This document shows positions 32,157 through 48,425 of a stretch of 64,000 nt of DNA, piece by piece. The DNA lies in assembly GCA_020536535.1 (NCBI GenBank), contig JAHLWZ010000004.1, positions 248,001 to 312,000 of the forward strand, read 5' to 3'. Each line of letters begins with the position of its first letter. Positions within the stretch are counted from its first letter, which is position 1. The DNA is from Pelomyxa schiedti. Lineage: Eukaryota > Evosea > Pelobiontida > Pelomyxidae. Both the position numbers and the translations under genes were made by a program. The notes under the pieces are model-generated. The model saw nothing but the letters and a program-made list of their open reading frames with translations. It was not told the DNA's origin and made no database searches.

Positions 32157-35100
32157 TTATGTAGAAGAGTGGAGAATGAACTCGGTGTTGGAGGATACTG
32201 TCAATTCAAAGGGGGCTTGAAGCAAGGGTAGTTCTGCAGCACATACAATGGTAACACTAGGAAGCTGTAGCATTCCACCTTCAAATTCCTCAAGAAGCAG
32301 AGGCATGTCTATCACGGTAACGTGCCGCCAGAGCATTGAATGTGTGTATACGTTTTTAGTACTGCGCATCCTAGAGCCTTGGCAAAAACCCAGAGCAATT
32401 TCAACGCGTATTGCAACTGGGCTATACAGTACTGCGTGGAGTGTTGGGGAGACATCAACGGCCATGAAGTCGGCAATAAACATTGGATTTGTGGCAACTA
32501 GAACAATAGTGAGAGCTGGTACCGGGAGGTTGTTGCATACAGGTGGGGTCTGTAAGTCCACCAGCCGTACTCTCGGACCAGAAACCCTTCTGTGTTTTCA
32601 CAAATGGGTATTCATCAATTGGAATTGGTTGAACTTGGATGTATACGGGACTCAGGACCTATACTTCCCTGTGAATACATACATAGTTCCTTAAAATCTT
32701 ACCCGTAGAGTGAAACCTCTTGCAGACTGTGCATACACCGAAACAGTGAGAGGGGATAAATCGTCAGGGGAAATAGGAATGTCCAATGCTATATGATTGT
32801 CTGACTTGGTGATAAATGACTTAACCTCTTTTTGGGTCTGGATTTCGATTTGTAAATCTGTACAAAAAGGTGTGTACACACTTTTCCACTGATGGGGAAG
32901 AAAGCTCTCCTTCCGCCATTTTTGAAAATGAATACAGCTAGTAGTTCTACGGTTCGCTTGAGAAGGAATTGGCAAAACTGAGCTCTCACCTTTGACGGTT
33001 GTTTCATAGCGATGGAAATCTACTTGAATCCACAAAGAAGAATATTTACAGGTAGAAATCTCAATCTGTTTCTTGTTTGGTCAATGTAAAAATGAACTGA
33101 AAAGTACCTTGAAGTTGGGATTCATGTGAAATGTTTCAGATAGTTCTTCCAGCAAAAACCTGTTGGCCACCTGAGGTTCATTTTTCGGTTGTCGAGTTCT
33201 ATCATGAAACATCTGGCACAATAGTCAGTTACAGTTTCACATCTGGTAACGATCCACTTGTTGATTGGGATAGATTTCTGGATTCCACGCAATGTCAAAA
33301 CTCGCAAATCTGCGTCAAGGTTTAAGTGAAAGGGAAACAGAAGAAAAAAGGTACCTCACACATGCGTCTTCCCAGGACATCCAAAATACCTGAAAATTTG
33401 ATGAGTCACGAGATAATGAGTTAGACTAGTTATCTCACTCCATTGTCAAACTGGCTGCTCATGATAGGATCGAAGTCACAGGCCTGCTGCAAATCAGGTG
33501 TCCAACTAACGAAGTCATCCTCTCCATATTTTCCCTTCCACCTTACCTAGTTCAATCAATGAATTTTCACCAGTCCAGGATTTAAGAACCCACACGAGAC
33601 CAAGGATTCTTTAGTTTGAGGAGTCTGACGCCACAGGCACATTTGATATCCAAGCAAGCATAAGCGTGGGCAGCCAATAGTCCCTCATTGGGATCGACCT
33701 CGTTCCCGGTGCTCACTATCATGATGCAGCCGTGGTGTTCGTATCCCTGGCTCAACCGAGTCCACAGGAGGTCTGCAAGTATTCCTTGTTATTAACTGCA
33801 AGGGTAATAGCAATAAGGGAACCAGGATCTTGAAGTGGTCTGAAGGCTTTTCACATAAGCAAAATATTGTAGGAATTTTGAAGGGCACACAGTTATCAAT
33901 AAGCCAACCAAAAAGTGTATACAAGTCATCACTTGTGTATCCGTCCTTATACCCACCACGAAGTTTCATATCTTATTATAAACATGAGGAAAATACTTCA
34001 AGCTGTACCGCTTTACAAGCTTTTTCCAAAATGGTAGGCCATATCTCAGATTTATTTGAGGATCTACAACAAAGCGTCTTGTTCTTATCACCTGATGTTG
34101 TTGTAGGAGGCTTTAACTTCGGAAAGGCCTACTTGTTGGAAGGAAATCATCAACGATGACCAATCGTGCTGTTCCATTCCAAAATAATTTCACTGCGTAT
34201 TTACCATGTGGATTGTAAACCTATCTTGAAGGTAAGAGTCATTGGATCATGAAAATGTTTCACACCGGTACACCTCTACGGTCTTGGGGGAAAATGGATC
34301 TACTGATTAAAAACCGATGAAATTTATGCTCGAAATGTGCTGCGGCCATGATTGTTGCAAGAAAGGAGCAATCCCCTATGATACTTTGAGTTACAGAGAA
34401 AGCACTCATGCAATCAGCCGCCATCATTTTTGGGTCTTCACCAGTAAAAGAAGGTTAACGAGAGATAAGAGAAAAAAGAAAGCACACCAGGGATTATCTC
34501 ACGTACACGTTTCCAGCACACAAAAGCATCCAACTGTTTTTGGGTCAGTGGCAAATGTCCATCGGAGTCAGTAAAAGGTAGAGCGTGTGGGATCCCCCAC
34601 AGATCCGCTCTTTCAAGTTCCCTTTCAGAAAAAGGTAGAAATACATGGCCTGCTATAACACTGGACTCTGCTAGAACTTCCTCCTCCACTACGATGTTCA
34701 AAGGTAAAAAAAAGAAAAAGAAAAAGAAAAAGAAAGAGAAAGAGGTCAGACAAGAGCTGTATTTATCTAGCTTTACATACATGTACGAGCAGCAGTAAAT
34801 AGCACGGAGGCTGCAGAGTCCATAAATGAGATTATCCCAAAATACATAAACAACAACAACAACAACAACAGCAACAGCAACAGCAACAACAACAACAGCA
34901 ACTACAACAATAGTAACAACAACGACCACGAACACTTGCAGGATAGCACAGGTGCGCTCAATTTTTCCCCCAGCAACAACACGCCAGCGCTCCCCGAAAC
35001 ACCCAATGCCCCCGTCGCTGTCGCTATCGCCGTAGTCGTGGCGGGGGCTCCCTGCGCCCGCGAGACCGGCCTCGCCGTGGCCGTGCTTGTGGGTGTGGGT

Positions 35101-35522
35101 GTGGATGTGGATGTGGATGTGGATGTGGATGTGGAAGTGGCCGTGGCTGTCGCCGGGGTTGCAGGGGTACTGGTCCGGGTCCCTCCTGGTGACACTGCAG
35201 GCGACGCGGACGGCGGGGTGCGCGGGGGGGCAGGAAGGTAGGGGAGCGGGAGGGCCAGGGCGCCGCCGCTGGGCACGGCGGGCAGGGCGGCGGGGCCGCG
35301 GGAGGCAACGGGGGGCGCCGCGGGAGGGGGGGCCAGCAGGAACGCGGCCACCGCGGCGTCGGGGTCGAGGTTTGCCTGCAGGAGGGCGTCGACGAGGGCC
35401 TCGCGGGGGACGGAAGGAAGCATCTGCTGCATGGCTGCAATCATTTGCGACAACGTGTCCTCCTCGTCAGCACTTGCTCTCGCCCTGGGGCCCCCGCTGG
35501 TCGCTGCAGGTTGTCGTGACAT
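32157..35522 (-). CDS. Calpain-7/PalB-like cysteine protease with N-terminal CUE domain
   Basis: Starts at ATG 35522 (MSRQPAATSGGPR). A CUE domain is at residues ~25-60 (MLPSVPREALVDALLQANLD then PDAAVAAFLL). A Pro/Ala/Ser/Thr linker of ~130 residues contains a GTGGAT repeat, and a large intron holds a CAA tract (34851-34923). Calpain core: WGIPHALPFTDSDGHL, then IIGDCSFLATIMAAAHFEHK (Cys codon 34368-34370), GKYAVKLFWNGTARLVIVDD, KSEIWPTILEKACKA, LRGGY, AHAYACLDIKCACGVRLLKL (His 33666-33668), KNPWSRV (Asn 33606-33608), RWKGKYGEDDFVSWTPDLQ. C2-like C-terminal domains end at TAA 32157. Known calpain-7 proteins carry MIT domains and bind ESCRT-III. A CUE domain would bind ubiquitin instead, which is inference. 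The triad is complete, so the protease should be active. Confidence 0.85.
34851..34923. repeat. CAA/CAG-rich trinucleotide tract
   Basis: Roughly 24 units of CAA with scattered CAG, TAG and CTA variants. On the coding strand (GTT) it falls in an intron of the calpain gene. Confidence 0.75.
35090..35140. repeat. GTGGAT hexanucleotide repeat in calpain-7-like coding sequence
   Basis: Five to six GTGGAT units with flanking GTGGGT variants. On the minus strand they encode alternating Ser-Thr in the linker after the CUE domain. Confidence 0.75.
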
Positions 35523-35574
35523 GTCAAGTAGCCGAAGTTAGTTTTTTTAACTGATTGGTGCTTTTTTGTGATGA

Positions 35575-40230
<4,656 letters not shown>

Positions 40231-40483
40231 GTTAAGGAAATACCTCAGCCAGGCCAACAAACAATAGTTAACGAGTAAGAAGTTCTTCTAACTGATTTTG
40301 TTATCACTATCCCTTATCTCCCACTCATTTTAAATTTCGAACAATGGACTGAGCATTCTCTGCTGCTGTTTTGCTTGTTGATGTGGTGAGCAAGGAGCGA
40401 ATCGCACTACTCACTATGTTCGGTGTAAGGTCGAAAAAATATCTGGTGGTGGAAAACCATACGACATATTCAATGGTCAATCA

Positions 40484-41135
40484 CTAGGAAACAGCAATGA
40501 TGTGCCTTTGGCCATCTGCTTTCTGAACAGTGACGACTGCATTACGGCCCTGTTCAAAGGCACGGCGCACTGCAGCACCCAGCTTGCCCTCAGGAAGTTT
40601 CGCGTATTTCACATTACAATTTTCAGACACAACAGTGCACATACGTGATTCGATGTCTACGTCGATCAAGTCCTCGTATCTTCTTACGGGTGACCGCTTC
40701 AACAATAGACAAAGTTAGTATGACGCATATAGCGAGATACAAACCCAAGTAAAAAAAAAAAATGGGAGGGGGTTTTTCTTTGCACCAGTGTGTGGCCGTA
40801 AGGAAAAGCGTCGTTGTAGACCTTGTTGCTGTCAACGTCGCTGCCGGTAATTCGAATCTTGGCACGACCCTGCTTGCCCTGCTTGGAAGTGGTCATTCCA
40901 CTAACACGGCATATGTGCTCCCTAAGCACTACGATGCAGTCAATGCGCACTCCCTCAGCCTGAACGCTTTCATAGTCGGGGTCGGGCCAGTATAAGCTGT
41001 AAACTACATATTTGTATTGGAAAAAGCAGGTGGCATGTCACGCAGACAATGTTTTTTGCAAAGAAAACAAACATGAGGTCAACTGGTGGAAAAAGTGGGG
41101 AGGTCGTACTTGTTGTATTCTGTAAGTGTCATCAT
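40484..41135 (-). CDS. eIF5A: Translation elongation/initiation factor eIF5A
   Basis: Start set at ATG 41135 (MMTLTEYN), where an in-phase intron joins NN to LYWPDPDYESVQAEGVRIDC. The hypusine loop reads MTTSKQGKQGRAKIRI; the family has STSKTGKHGHAK, so the modified lysine is kept. KVYNDAFPYGHTL is joined by an intron to RSPVRRYEDLIDVD, then KLPEGKLGAAVRRAFEQGRN. The stop is at 40484. eIF5A helps the ribosome through poly-proline and other stalling sequences and in termination. The N-terminus is shorter and unlike the acidic tail of animal and yeast proteins. The protein is otherwise of normal length (~150 residues). Confidence 0.88.
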
Positions 41136-41392
41136 GGGTGATGACTTTTTTTTGTCAACACAAACTCTTGAGAACCACTAGGGAAAGGAGCCCAGCGTGA
41201 CCTGCTCCACGGAAAAGAGTACCACAACGCACTTTTCCTATGTCTCTGAAAGTCTGAGAACTCTGCCGGAGTTTGATCCCCCCGTTCCTGCCTATCGATA
41301 GAAAAGGCAACTTTCGATGGGGATCGGAGATTCATTTGGAGATTTCTGCAAATAGCACGAAAAAAAAACCTAGACGACACACTGGGGTGGCC

Positions 41393-44300
41393 ATGTCGGC
41401 TCACCAGTGGCGAACACACAAAGTCACCAGATCTACGACATGTGCGTACTGTCGCCAAGTAAACTGGTTGGTTCTTCCCCCCTTTGAAATTGAGTTTGTT
41501 TTAAATTTAAAAATGGGGAGTTTGTTCGCCCCCCCGTGTCATCCCATAACCTCAATCAAGCCAAAGAAACATAACCTCTAACAAACAACAAGGGAAAAAG
41601 TCCAGAAGGAGTGCCTGCTGTGTTCACGTGTGTGTCATGAGACATGTGCCGCCCTAATGGATAGTCTAAAGCAGCCCTGCTCACCTCAATTCGAAGTACT
41701 TCGCCTCATTTTACTTTTTTTTTCTTTTCGCTTTCTTCCCTCATCATGGACCTGTCTTAGCTGTATTGTAATGCCGGGCATCTTGATGATAGCCACAAAC
41801 CAAAGAAGCCCACTGCAGTTCCTATACCTTCGAATATTGCTCTATCTACATCAGTTGGTGACCTGGACGCAAATGACAGGCGTGCTTCCCTTCAACTTCA
41901 AAAGCAAATATATGGACACCGCGTCTCTGCTTCTTGTTCATCACGTCTTCATGCTTCCCCTTCCCCAGTGCAGGAGATATTCCCCCGTGCCGAAACACCC
42001 CCAATACCCATACCCAGCACAGAAAGCCACAAAAGTGCCAGCACTTCCCCTACTACACTCCCAGCTTCGCCTTCACCCCCCATTACAACGGCTTCCCATA
42101 GTCCACATTCGCCCCTTACCCCGTTATTGCTATCTACACTTCCACCAAAGCCATCAACCCCGGCACCACTGACACCCACCTCTGTAGTAACAACATCGAT
42201 ATCCCCGCCAAACCCTTCCAATACTCCCAATAGCTCGCTATCTGAGACTGATATGCCCCCTCCACCACCTCCTCGTCACCGTCATCACCATCATTCACGG
42301 CACAGTCCTTCCTCACCTCCACCTTCAAATTCCCCTCAGATTCCCCCAAAAACTCGTCATCGTATCAGTCAATCTACAAGCAAAACCGTTCTCGTTGGCA
42401 TGCGATCTGCGTCGGCATTGATGTTACCTGAATCTCAGGTTATAGAAATGGCCACTCGCATGGTAGAGGGACTTTTCTCTGCTTTGCCTGTTAGAGCGGC
42501 AATGTTTCAGAGTGGCAGGTTTAGTGTGGTGTGGGGTGCCTCAGATTCCAGTACCAGGATGATAGAATTCTCCCACCCTTTCACTGTGAAGCCACATGTG
42601 TGTGCCTGGCTTGTAGGGAGTACTGGCATTTACCGTGTGTCTTCTGAACAATTGACAGTGACTCAGATGGGTATGAATCCACTCTGTTACTTAGAGTTTA
42701 CACTCTTAGGGTTCAGCCTTAAAGTCCCAATCAACTCTACTGCTGTGAACTGGGTAGCCTATTTAACGCCACCATCAAGCCCAGTGTTAAGTACAGCAAT
42801 TAAATTGGTTCTTGTGAGTCCCCCGGCTCTGACAGACGTTTTACTTTCCAAAGTTCAGGAATGTGTGCAGGTAGTATTGAAAAAATGTTTTTGCTACAAC
42901 TTACATTTGAAGCTCTTTTCTGTAAATGGTTGTGGCAGTGATGGCCAGACTCTCCTTCATGCAGCAGCATATGCTGGTAATATGGAACTAGTCAACTGGC
43001 TGCTAAAGAAGGATGGAATTTATATTGATTCACAGGTATTTTCTTCTTTGGCCGAGAAATTTGGAAAATATAACTGACTACTTTTTGGATTAGGATGAAA
43101 GGGGATGGACTCCATTAATGTGTGAGGGGAAAAGTTATCTTTCTCTTAAAGTCATTGAACTCCTAAAAGGTCTTGCCTCAATACTGGACATTTTACCATT
43201 GCGCAGAGGCTGCTTTCTTTTGGTGCTAATCCAACCATCTGTAATTTCTGCAAACAAACAGTACTGCATTTTATTGCGAGAATCAGTAGCGTTGACAAAA
43301 TATGTGAAGAGGTACAGAGATAGCTCCAATTTGAAAGCTTTCTAAATTGACCCTGTAAAGGTAACAAGGTCGATCTTAAAGCAAAGTGGAATCGTTAACA
43401 ACACTAATGACACTGGGGAGACCGCTCTGATGGCTGCGTGCTACACTGGCGCAAGTCTTCACTATATAAGCTTGTTACTCGAGTTTGGCGCTGACCCAAG
43501 TATCCTTATATTCCCGTTTTGCATCTTATACTGCTGCAGATCTCGGGAACTTGCGAGGTGAAACACCCCTGCTGAAAGCAACACTCGCTGATAATATACC
43601 ACTAGTCGAACTCCTTCTCAGGTAAGATAATTTTACACTTATTGAGTGCTCACCTGCCACACCAACCAAACCAACCAATAAAAACAAAAAAGAAATAGAG
43701 GAGATCCTCATAAAGGAGTTGAGGGTGATACACCCTATGACCACGCAAGTACACCACAACTTCTTGAGCTTTTCCAGCGTGTGGAGCAATCGCATGTTCG
43801 CAATATTTCTTCAACTTTCAATCCTAATAACCAGTCAGAAAGCAGCACCCCCCACACTACCTGGATGGGATGGTCCCACTACTGATGATGTCAGTAATGC
43901 TGTCCGGGACTCTGTCCATATTAAGCGTACCAATCCACATTTTGCAACCACCACTCCCGTTGAGGATTTTGCTGTACTCATCGAGAAGTCTGAGTGCAAG
44001 GACCTAAGGACCAGAATTGACGTGTTTGTGAAATCTTTTTCAAAATCCAAGTACACTTTAGAATATGAAAGTCGCAGAATGAGAAGATTCCTTAACGACG
44101 TGGAGGTAGCAAGATACATCTACTTTTAATTTACTTCCTCCCAAGGTGGCAATGAAGCAGCACAAAATATGGGGTGCTCTTCAAGTATGCCACTACTTAC
44201 TTTTTTTACCGTTCTTTTTCACCACTCACACAGCCAGACCACTTTGAAATTTCATGTGAGTTAATGCGGCGTGCAATTTTTGGTCGATTGTACAATCAGC

Positions 44301-45140
44301 TCTTCAATAAGAAGGATCTACAAGCCAAAGACTCTGCTCTTTCCAAGCACATAGAAACTCTTTCTCCATTAGCTGTACCACAGAATATGCATCTAAGAGG
44401 AGATGTGGATTTCGATCTAGTGGCCGCTGCTGAGAAGGAGTTGCTTGTATATTATGCTCATCAATACCACCAATCTCACTGTTCACAGGAAATGGATCAT
44501 TTTGTTACACCTGAAGAAAAGATGATCTGCATTGTCAATTCTTGTAAGATTCTTGTGTCAACTCTGAAGGGTATGGGTTCTTCTGCCGGTGCTGATGATT
44601 TCCTTCCGCTATTCATGTGACTCTTCTCCCCAAATTCCCAACCCCATTAACCTTCTGGTTTTTTGCAGATTCACTGTCATTCGAGCAAACCCCCCTCACC
44701 TCCACTCAAACCTCTCTTTCATTGAAAGGTTCCGCGAAGAGGATGACATGCAACTGGAATCAAACTGCATCTTCACTCACCTTTTCTGTGCGGCGCAGTA
44801 CATCGAAACCACAATCACAACCGAGTCACTCAAGCAGGCCGGCGCTGAATCAGCCGCTGAGAGCAAGGAATCCAGCTCCAGAGCACCCCCTGATTCCAGG
44901 ACCAGAACAGCAACCGACCTATCCAAAAGCCCACCACGAGCAACATCTTCCATATCAACAGCAACATCATCAGCCAGCAGTGAAACCACCACCAGCATCA
45001 CAAGTACAAGTACAAGCACGAGCATAAGTACAAGCACAACAAGCCACAGCACCACAACCACCAGCCCAAACAACTCACAAGGCACTAGTACTACTGATAT
45101 CAGAGGAAGTGCAACAACCACCACCACTTCCTTCTCCTGA
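41393..45140 (+). CDS. Multidomain Rab GEF: C1-like zinc finger, ankyrin repeats, VPS9 domain
   Basis: Starts at ATG 41393 (MSAHQWRTHKVTRSTTCAYC). An intron joins CAYCRQ to KECLLCSRVCHETCAALMDS, a C1-like (DAG/phorbol-ester type) finger that looks shortened in the middle. A Pro/Ser/Thr linker (41970-42360) follows, then a ~220-residue globular part of unknown fold (SQVIEMATRMVEGLFSALPV, MIEFSHPFTVKPHVCAW). Ankyrin repeats start near 42930 (DGQTLLHAAAYAGNMELVNW, DERGWTPLM, ETPLLKATLADNIPLVELLL). The VPS9 domain (44235-44830) has LMRRAIFGRLYNQLFNKKD, EEKMICIVNSCKILVSTL, SSAGADDFLPLF and VIRANPPHLHSNLSFIERFR. A Ser/Thr tail ends at TGA 45138-45140. VPS9 proteins activate Rab5-type GTPases on endosomes. 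The catalytic Asp (ADDFLP) is present. Confidence 0.85.
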
Positions 45141-45298
45141 TACACTCTGTCACTTACAATTTTGTATTTGTTTCATTTTTTTTTATTTTCGCCAAACCAC
45201 ACGATTTCCACGCTTGGAAACCCTCAATTAATAAGAACAAGAAGAAACAACAAAAAATAAGAAAAACAAAGCAATAAACAAAAGGACACATCGTAATT

Positions 45299-47870
45299 AT
45301 GGCCACGACCAGCTCAACAACGGCAACAAGCGCAGAAGCGACACCAACGCCGCCGACCAGTACGCCGTCGTCCCATAATGGCGACATCAGCGCGTCGACT
45401 AGTAGCACTATGGTGATGACAGCTGGGGGCCTGGAGCCCAGTGCGTCGACTGCAAACGTTGGGGGAACTGCGTCGGCGTCGTCCTCGGCGACCGGCACGG
45501 GAAGGGGAGCTGCGACCCTGACGAGGGGGAAATCCCTGACTATGGGATCCCGGGGTTGGTCTGCTGACGAATTCAAGAGGCACTTTGATGCACTTAAGAA
45601 GGAGGCGTCGTTGGCTGTGCGTATCCGTTGCTATTGACTTTTTTTTTTTCTCCCGAGAGATATGTTTGTGGATTACATTATATCTTGGGCAGTATTATTT
45701 TTTTTGGTGAAAAAAAATTGTCACTAAAGTGGTAACTGTCCCTAATTTTTTTTTTTTTAAGGATCACTCCATGGATGACCCAAAGTTGATTAAGCCAGCT
45801 GAAATTGACCTACAAGATAAAATAGGGGAAGGAAAATTTGGTACTGCTCTTTTCCTTCCGCGAAAAAGCTTTAACACCCAAAAAGCCCAAGTTTTTAAGG
45901 CAACATGCCGAGGGAAACCTGTGGCTGCAAAAGTGTTGAGCCTATCAAAAACGAATGAGGACTACATTGAAGACTTCAAAAAAGAAGTTGATATTATGTC
46001 GTGAGTAATTCAAACGGAAATCCTTAACATATGACCAAGTTGCAGGAAAATATCACATCCCAATTGTTGTCTGTATATGGGTGTCTGTGTTGGAATACCT
46101 GGTAAGATGATAATCATCACAGAACTGTACAATATGAGTTTGGACACTGTTTTATTTTCGAGTCAACCTCTTTCGCCATCAACGAGGATGAAAATGGGTC
46201 TTGATGTTGCGATGGGAATGAATTGGTATTCTTTTTCCTTGAATTTGTTTGTTTTAATTACCTTAGGTTACACTGCTGTGACCCCAAAGTAGTTCATTCT
46301 GATTTAAAAGCTTCAAGTATGTTGAATCTTATCTTTATCTTAGTCAATTTGCTTGTAAGATATTCTTGTTGGAGAGAATCTACGTTGTGTTGTGTCGGAT
46401 TTTGGTATAACCTCAACAAGTCTGGTTTTTATTAACGCAATTAACAGGACAAGCGAAGCTTTTAAGTGGCATTGAAGGCGAGCTAAATTCAGTTGGCGGG
46501 TTTGTTCCTCACCATTTCTATTTATATAACGCCTTGCCAGTACACCCCTTTATATGGCACCTGAAAAAATACTGGTGAGAATGTTACTTCTGCAATCTTC
46601 CACTTTTTACCCACTCTCAGGGTGAACCACATAATGAATCCATTGATGTATATAGCTTTGGTTTGATCATTTGGGAGGTCGATTTTTAACTATTACATTT
46701 TATTTTGGTAAAATATCACAGTTGTATACCCGGCAACGTGTATTTGAGCAGTATGCTAAGACAGGGCAACTCTCTACCTTCATCACAGCTGTAGCTGTGA
46801 GAGGGGAGAGACCAAACATCCCAGCAGACTGCCCAGCAGATCTTACTCGATTAATGAAGCATGCCTGGTCACGCGATGTTTCAGAACGCCCTCCGTTGGT
46901 TTTTTATTCTATCTCCGATTGCTTATTTGCTTCACAGGTTTTCTGAAATTGTTGACTTGATGAAAGAGATTGTAATTTTATGTTCTATAACAGATCAGCA
47001 TGCTAGAAATTTCTGGCATGTCAATTTCGGGATGCAGGTCTGACATTCTTTCTTCTCTCAAAACTGTATTCTCATTGAGTTTAGTATGTTGTTCCTTGGG
47101 AGGCAATTAAACCAGCATTGAAAGCTCACCTCAAACGGCCGTCAATGTTTTGGTTAAAGGCTCTCATTGGTACTTTTTCCCCCATCGCCCGAGTACACTG
47201 ACTCCCTTTTAGCTGAAAAAGCACCAGACTACTCATCAACACCAGACCTCAAGACAGGAAAGCCTCCCAAAGCTAAGCACGTTGTACGTATAGAAAAATT
47301 CGGAAATATAGTTCAATACTTTGGACCCTTCTTGCCTGAAGACACACCCACTACAACCATCACCGACAATGTAAATCATATTGCAAACTCACGAAATTTC
47401 CTAGATAAAGTAAGCTCAGCCCATTCCCCTTGTCGACTCCACTTTCCCGTATCTAACTAAGTTTTCCCTAGATTCAATCCACACTGCAGTCCCCGTGGTT
47501 CCATGGAGACTGTGACAGCACCGAAGCAACCAAACTTCTGAAAGCCTCGGGACACCGCACCAGTTTCCTTGTGCGATTCAGTGCCCGCGAGCCTGGGTGT
47601 TTTACTATTAGCCGTATGACCACAGCCCGAGATAAACGAGACTTTGTGCACTACAGAGTGCCTAACACCCCAGAGGGAATCACACTCCCTACGGGAACAT
47701 TCCCATCTCTTGCTGCTGCTCTGAGCCACAAAAAGACTGTGGAGTCACATCAGCTGAAAAATCCTGTCTCACCTACACCCTACTCTGCCCTCTCAATGCG
47801 ATGGATCAACAAAGTTACCCTCACAAAGAGAAAGGAAGATATATCTGAGGAGACGGACTTGTACTCCTAA
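45299..47870 (+). CDS. SHK-type protein kinase: kinase domain plus C-terminal SH2 domain
   Basis: Starts at ATG 45299 (MATTSSTTATSAEAT...), a ~100-residue Ser/Thr/Gly tail. Kinase domain: glycine loop IGEGKFAQVFKA restored by an intron of about 55 nt, catalytic Lys in KPVAAKVLS, then ISHPNCCLYMGVCVG. The HRD loop reads VVHSDLKASNILV (Arg replaced by Ser), followed by VVSDFGI, YMAPEKIL and SIDVYSFGLIIWELYTRQ. A linker with HARNFWHVNFGMQ follows, then the SH2 domain: SPWFHGDCDSTEATKLL, TSFLVRFSAREPGCFTISRM (phosphotyrosine-binding Arg present) and FVHYRV. TAA is at 47868-47870. This order is the signature of Dictyostelium SHK kinases, reported as dual-specificity. A poly(A) signal (47876-47881) sits 6 nt past the stop. 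Strong amoebozoan marker. Confidence 0.92.
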
Positions 47871-47875
47871 GGAAA

Positions 47876-47881
47876 AATAAA
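47876..47881 (+). terminator. Putative polyadenylation signal of the SHK kinase gene
   Basis: AATAAA begins 6 nt after the TAA stop, implying a very short 3' UTR. The convergent YqgE stop is 64 bp away. Confidence 0.4.
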
Positions 47882-47934
47882 AGAATTCCTGCTTGTTTTT
47901 ATGGGTTTCTTATTCCTCATTTTGGTATGGTAGG

Positions 47935-48358
47935 TTATATAAAGCTGAATTGAACAAGGTCTGTCCAAAGCGTGCCGAGAGGACGGGCAAAAATTACACT
48001 TTCATCAGCCTGAATTGCTTGCCAGTCACCTCTTTGAATCTATGATCAGTGAGGTTAGAATTATTTAAGCAATGAGTTTGGAACAAACTTCATTTTCCAA
48101 TTGGCCAGGAGCCCACCCTGCATAGCCCGAAAATATTCGTAGACCTTCAAGAGGTACTTCAGCAGTCTTGTTCTTGTGGAGTGAACGTACAAGCTCGTCA
48201 TAGTCTTTGTGTGAATGACACTAAGAAGAAGGCTTTGTTTGAAATACAAAGTCGATAAACTAAAAAAAGCGATGTAATGACACAACAGTCAAGAATACAA
48301 GATCAATAGTATAGTAACTGAGGAAAGCAATTGCCACGTGATCGGAACGAGAAGGAGA

Positions 48359-48425
<67 letters not shown>

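Noticed and set aside
34851-34923. CRISPR-like or satellite array
   Set aside because: It is a simple CAA trinucleotide tract without spacers.
34438-34935. Minus-strand frame with long Val-rich hydrophobic stretch
   Set aside because: The Val run comes from the GTT repeat in a calpain intron, not from a real transmembrane segment.
42134-42349. Minus-strand frames opposite the Pro-rich linker of the VPS9 gene
   Set aside because: Shadow of Pro/Ser codons; no start or family support.
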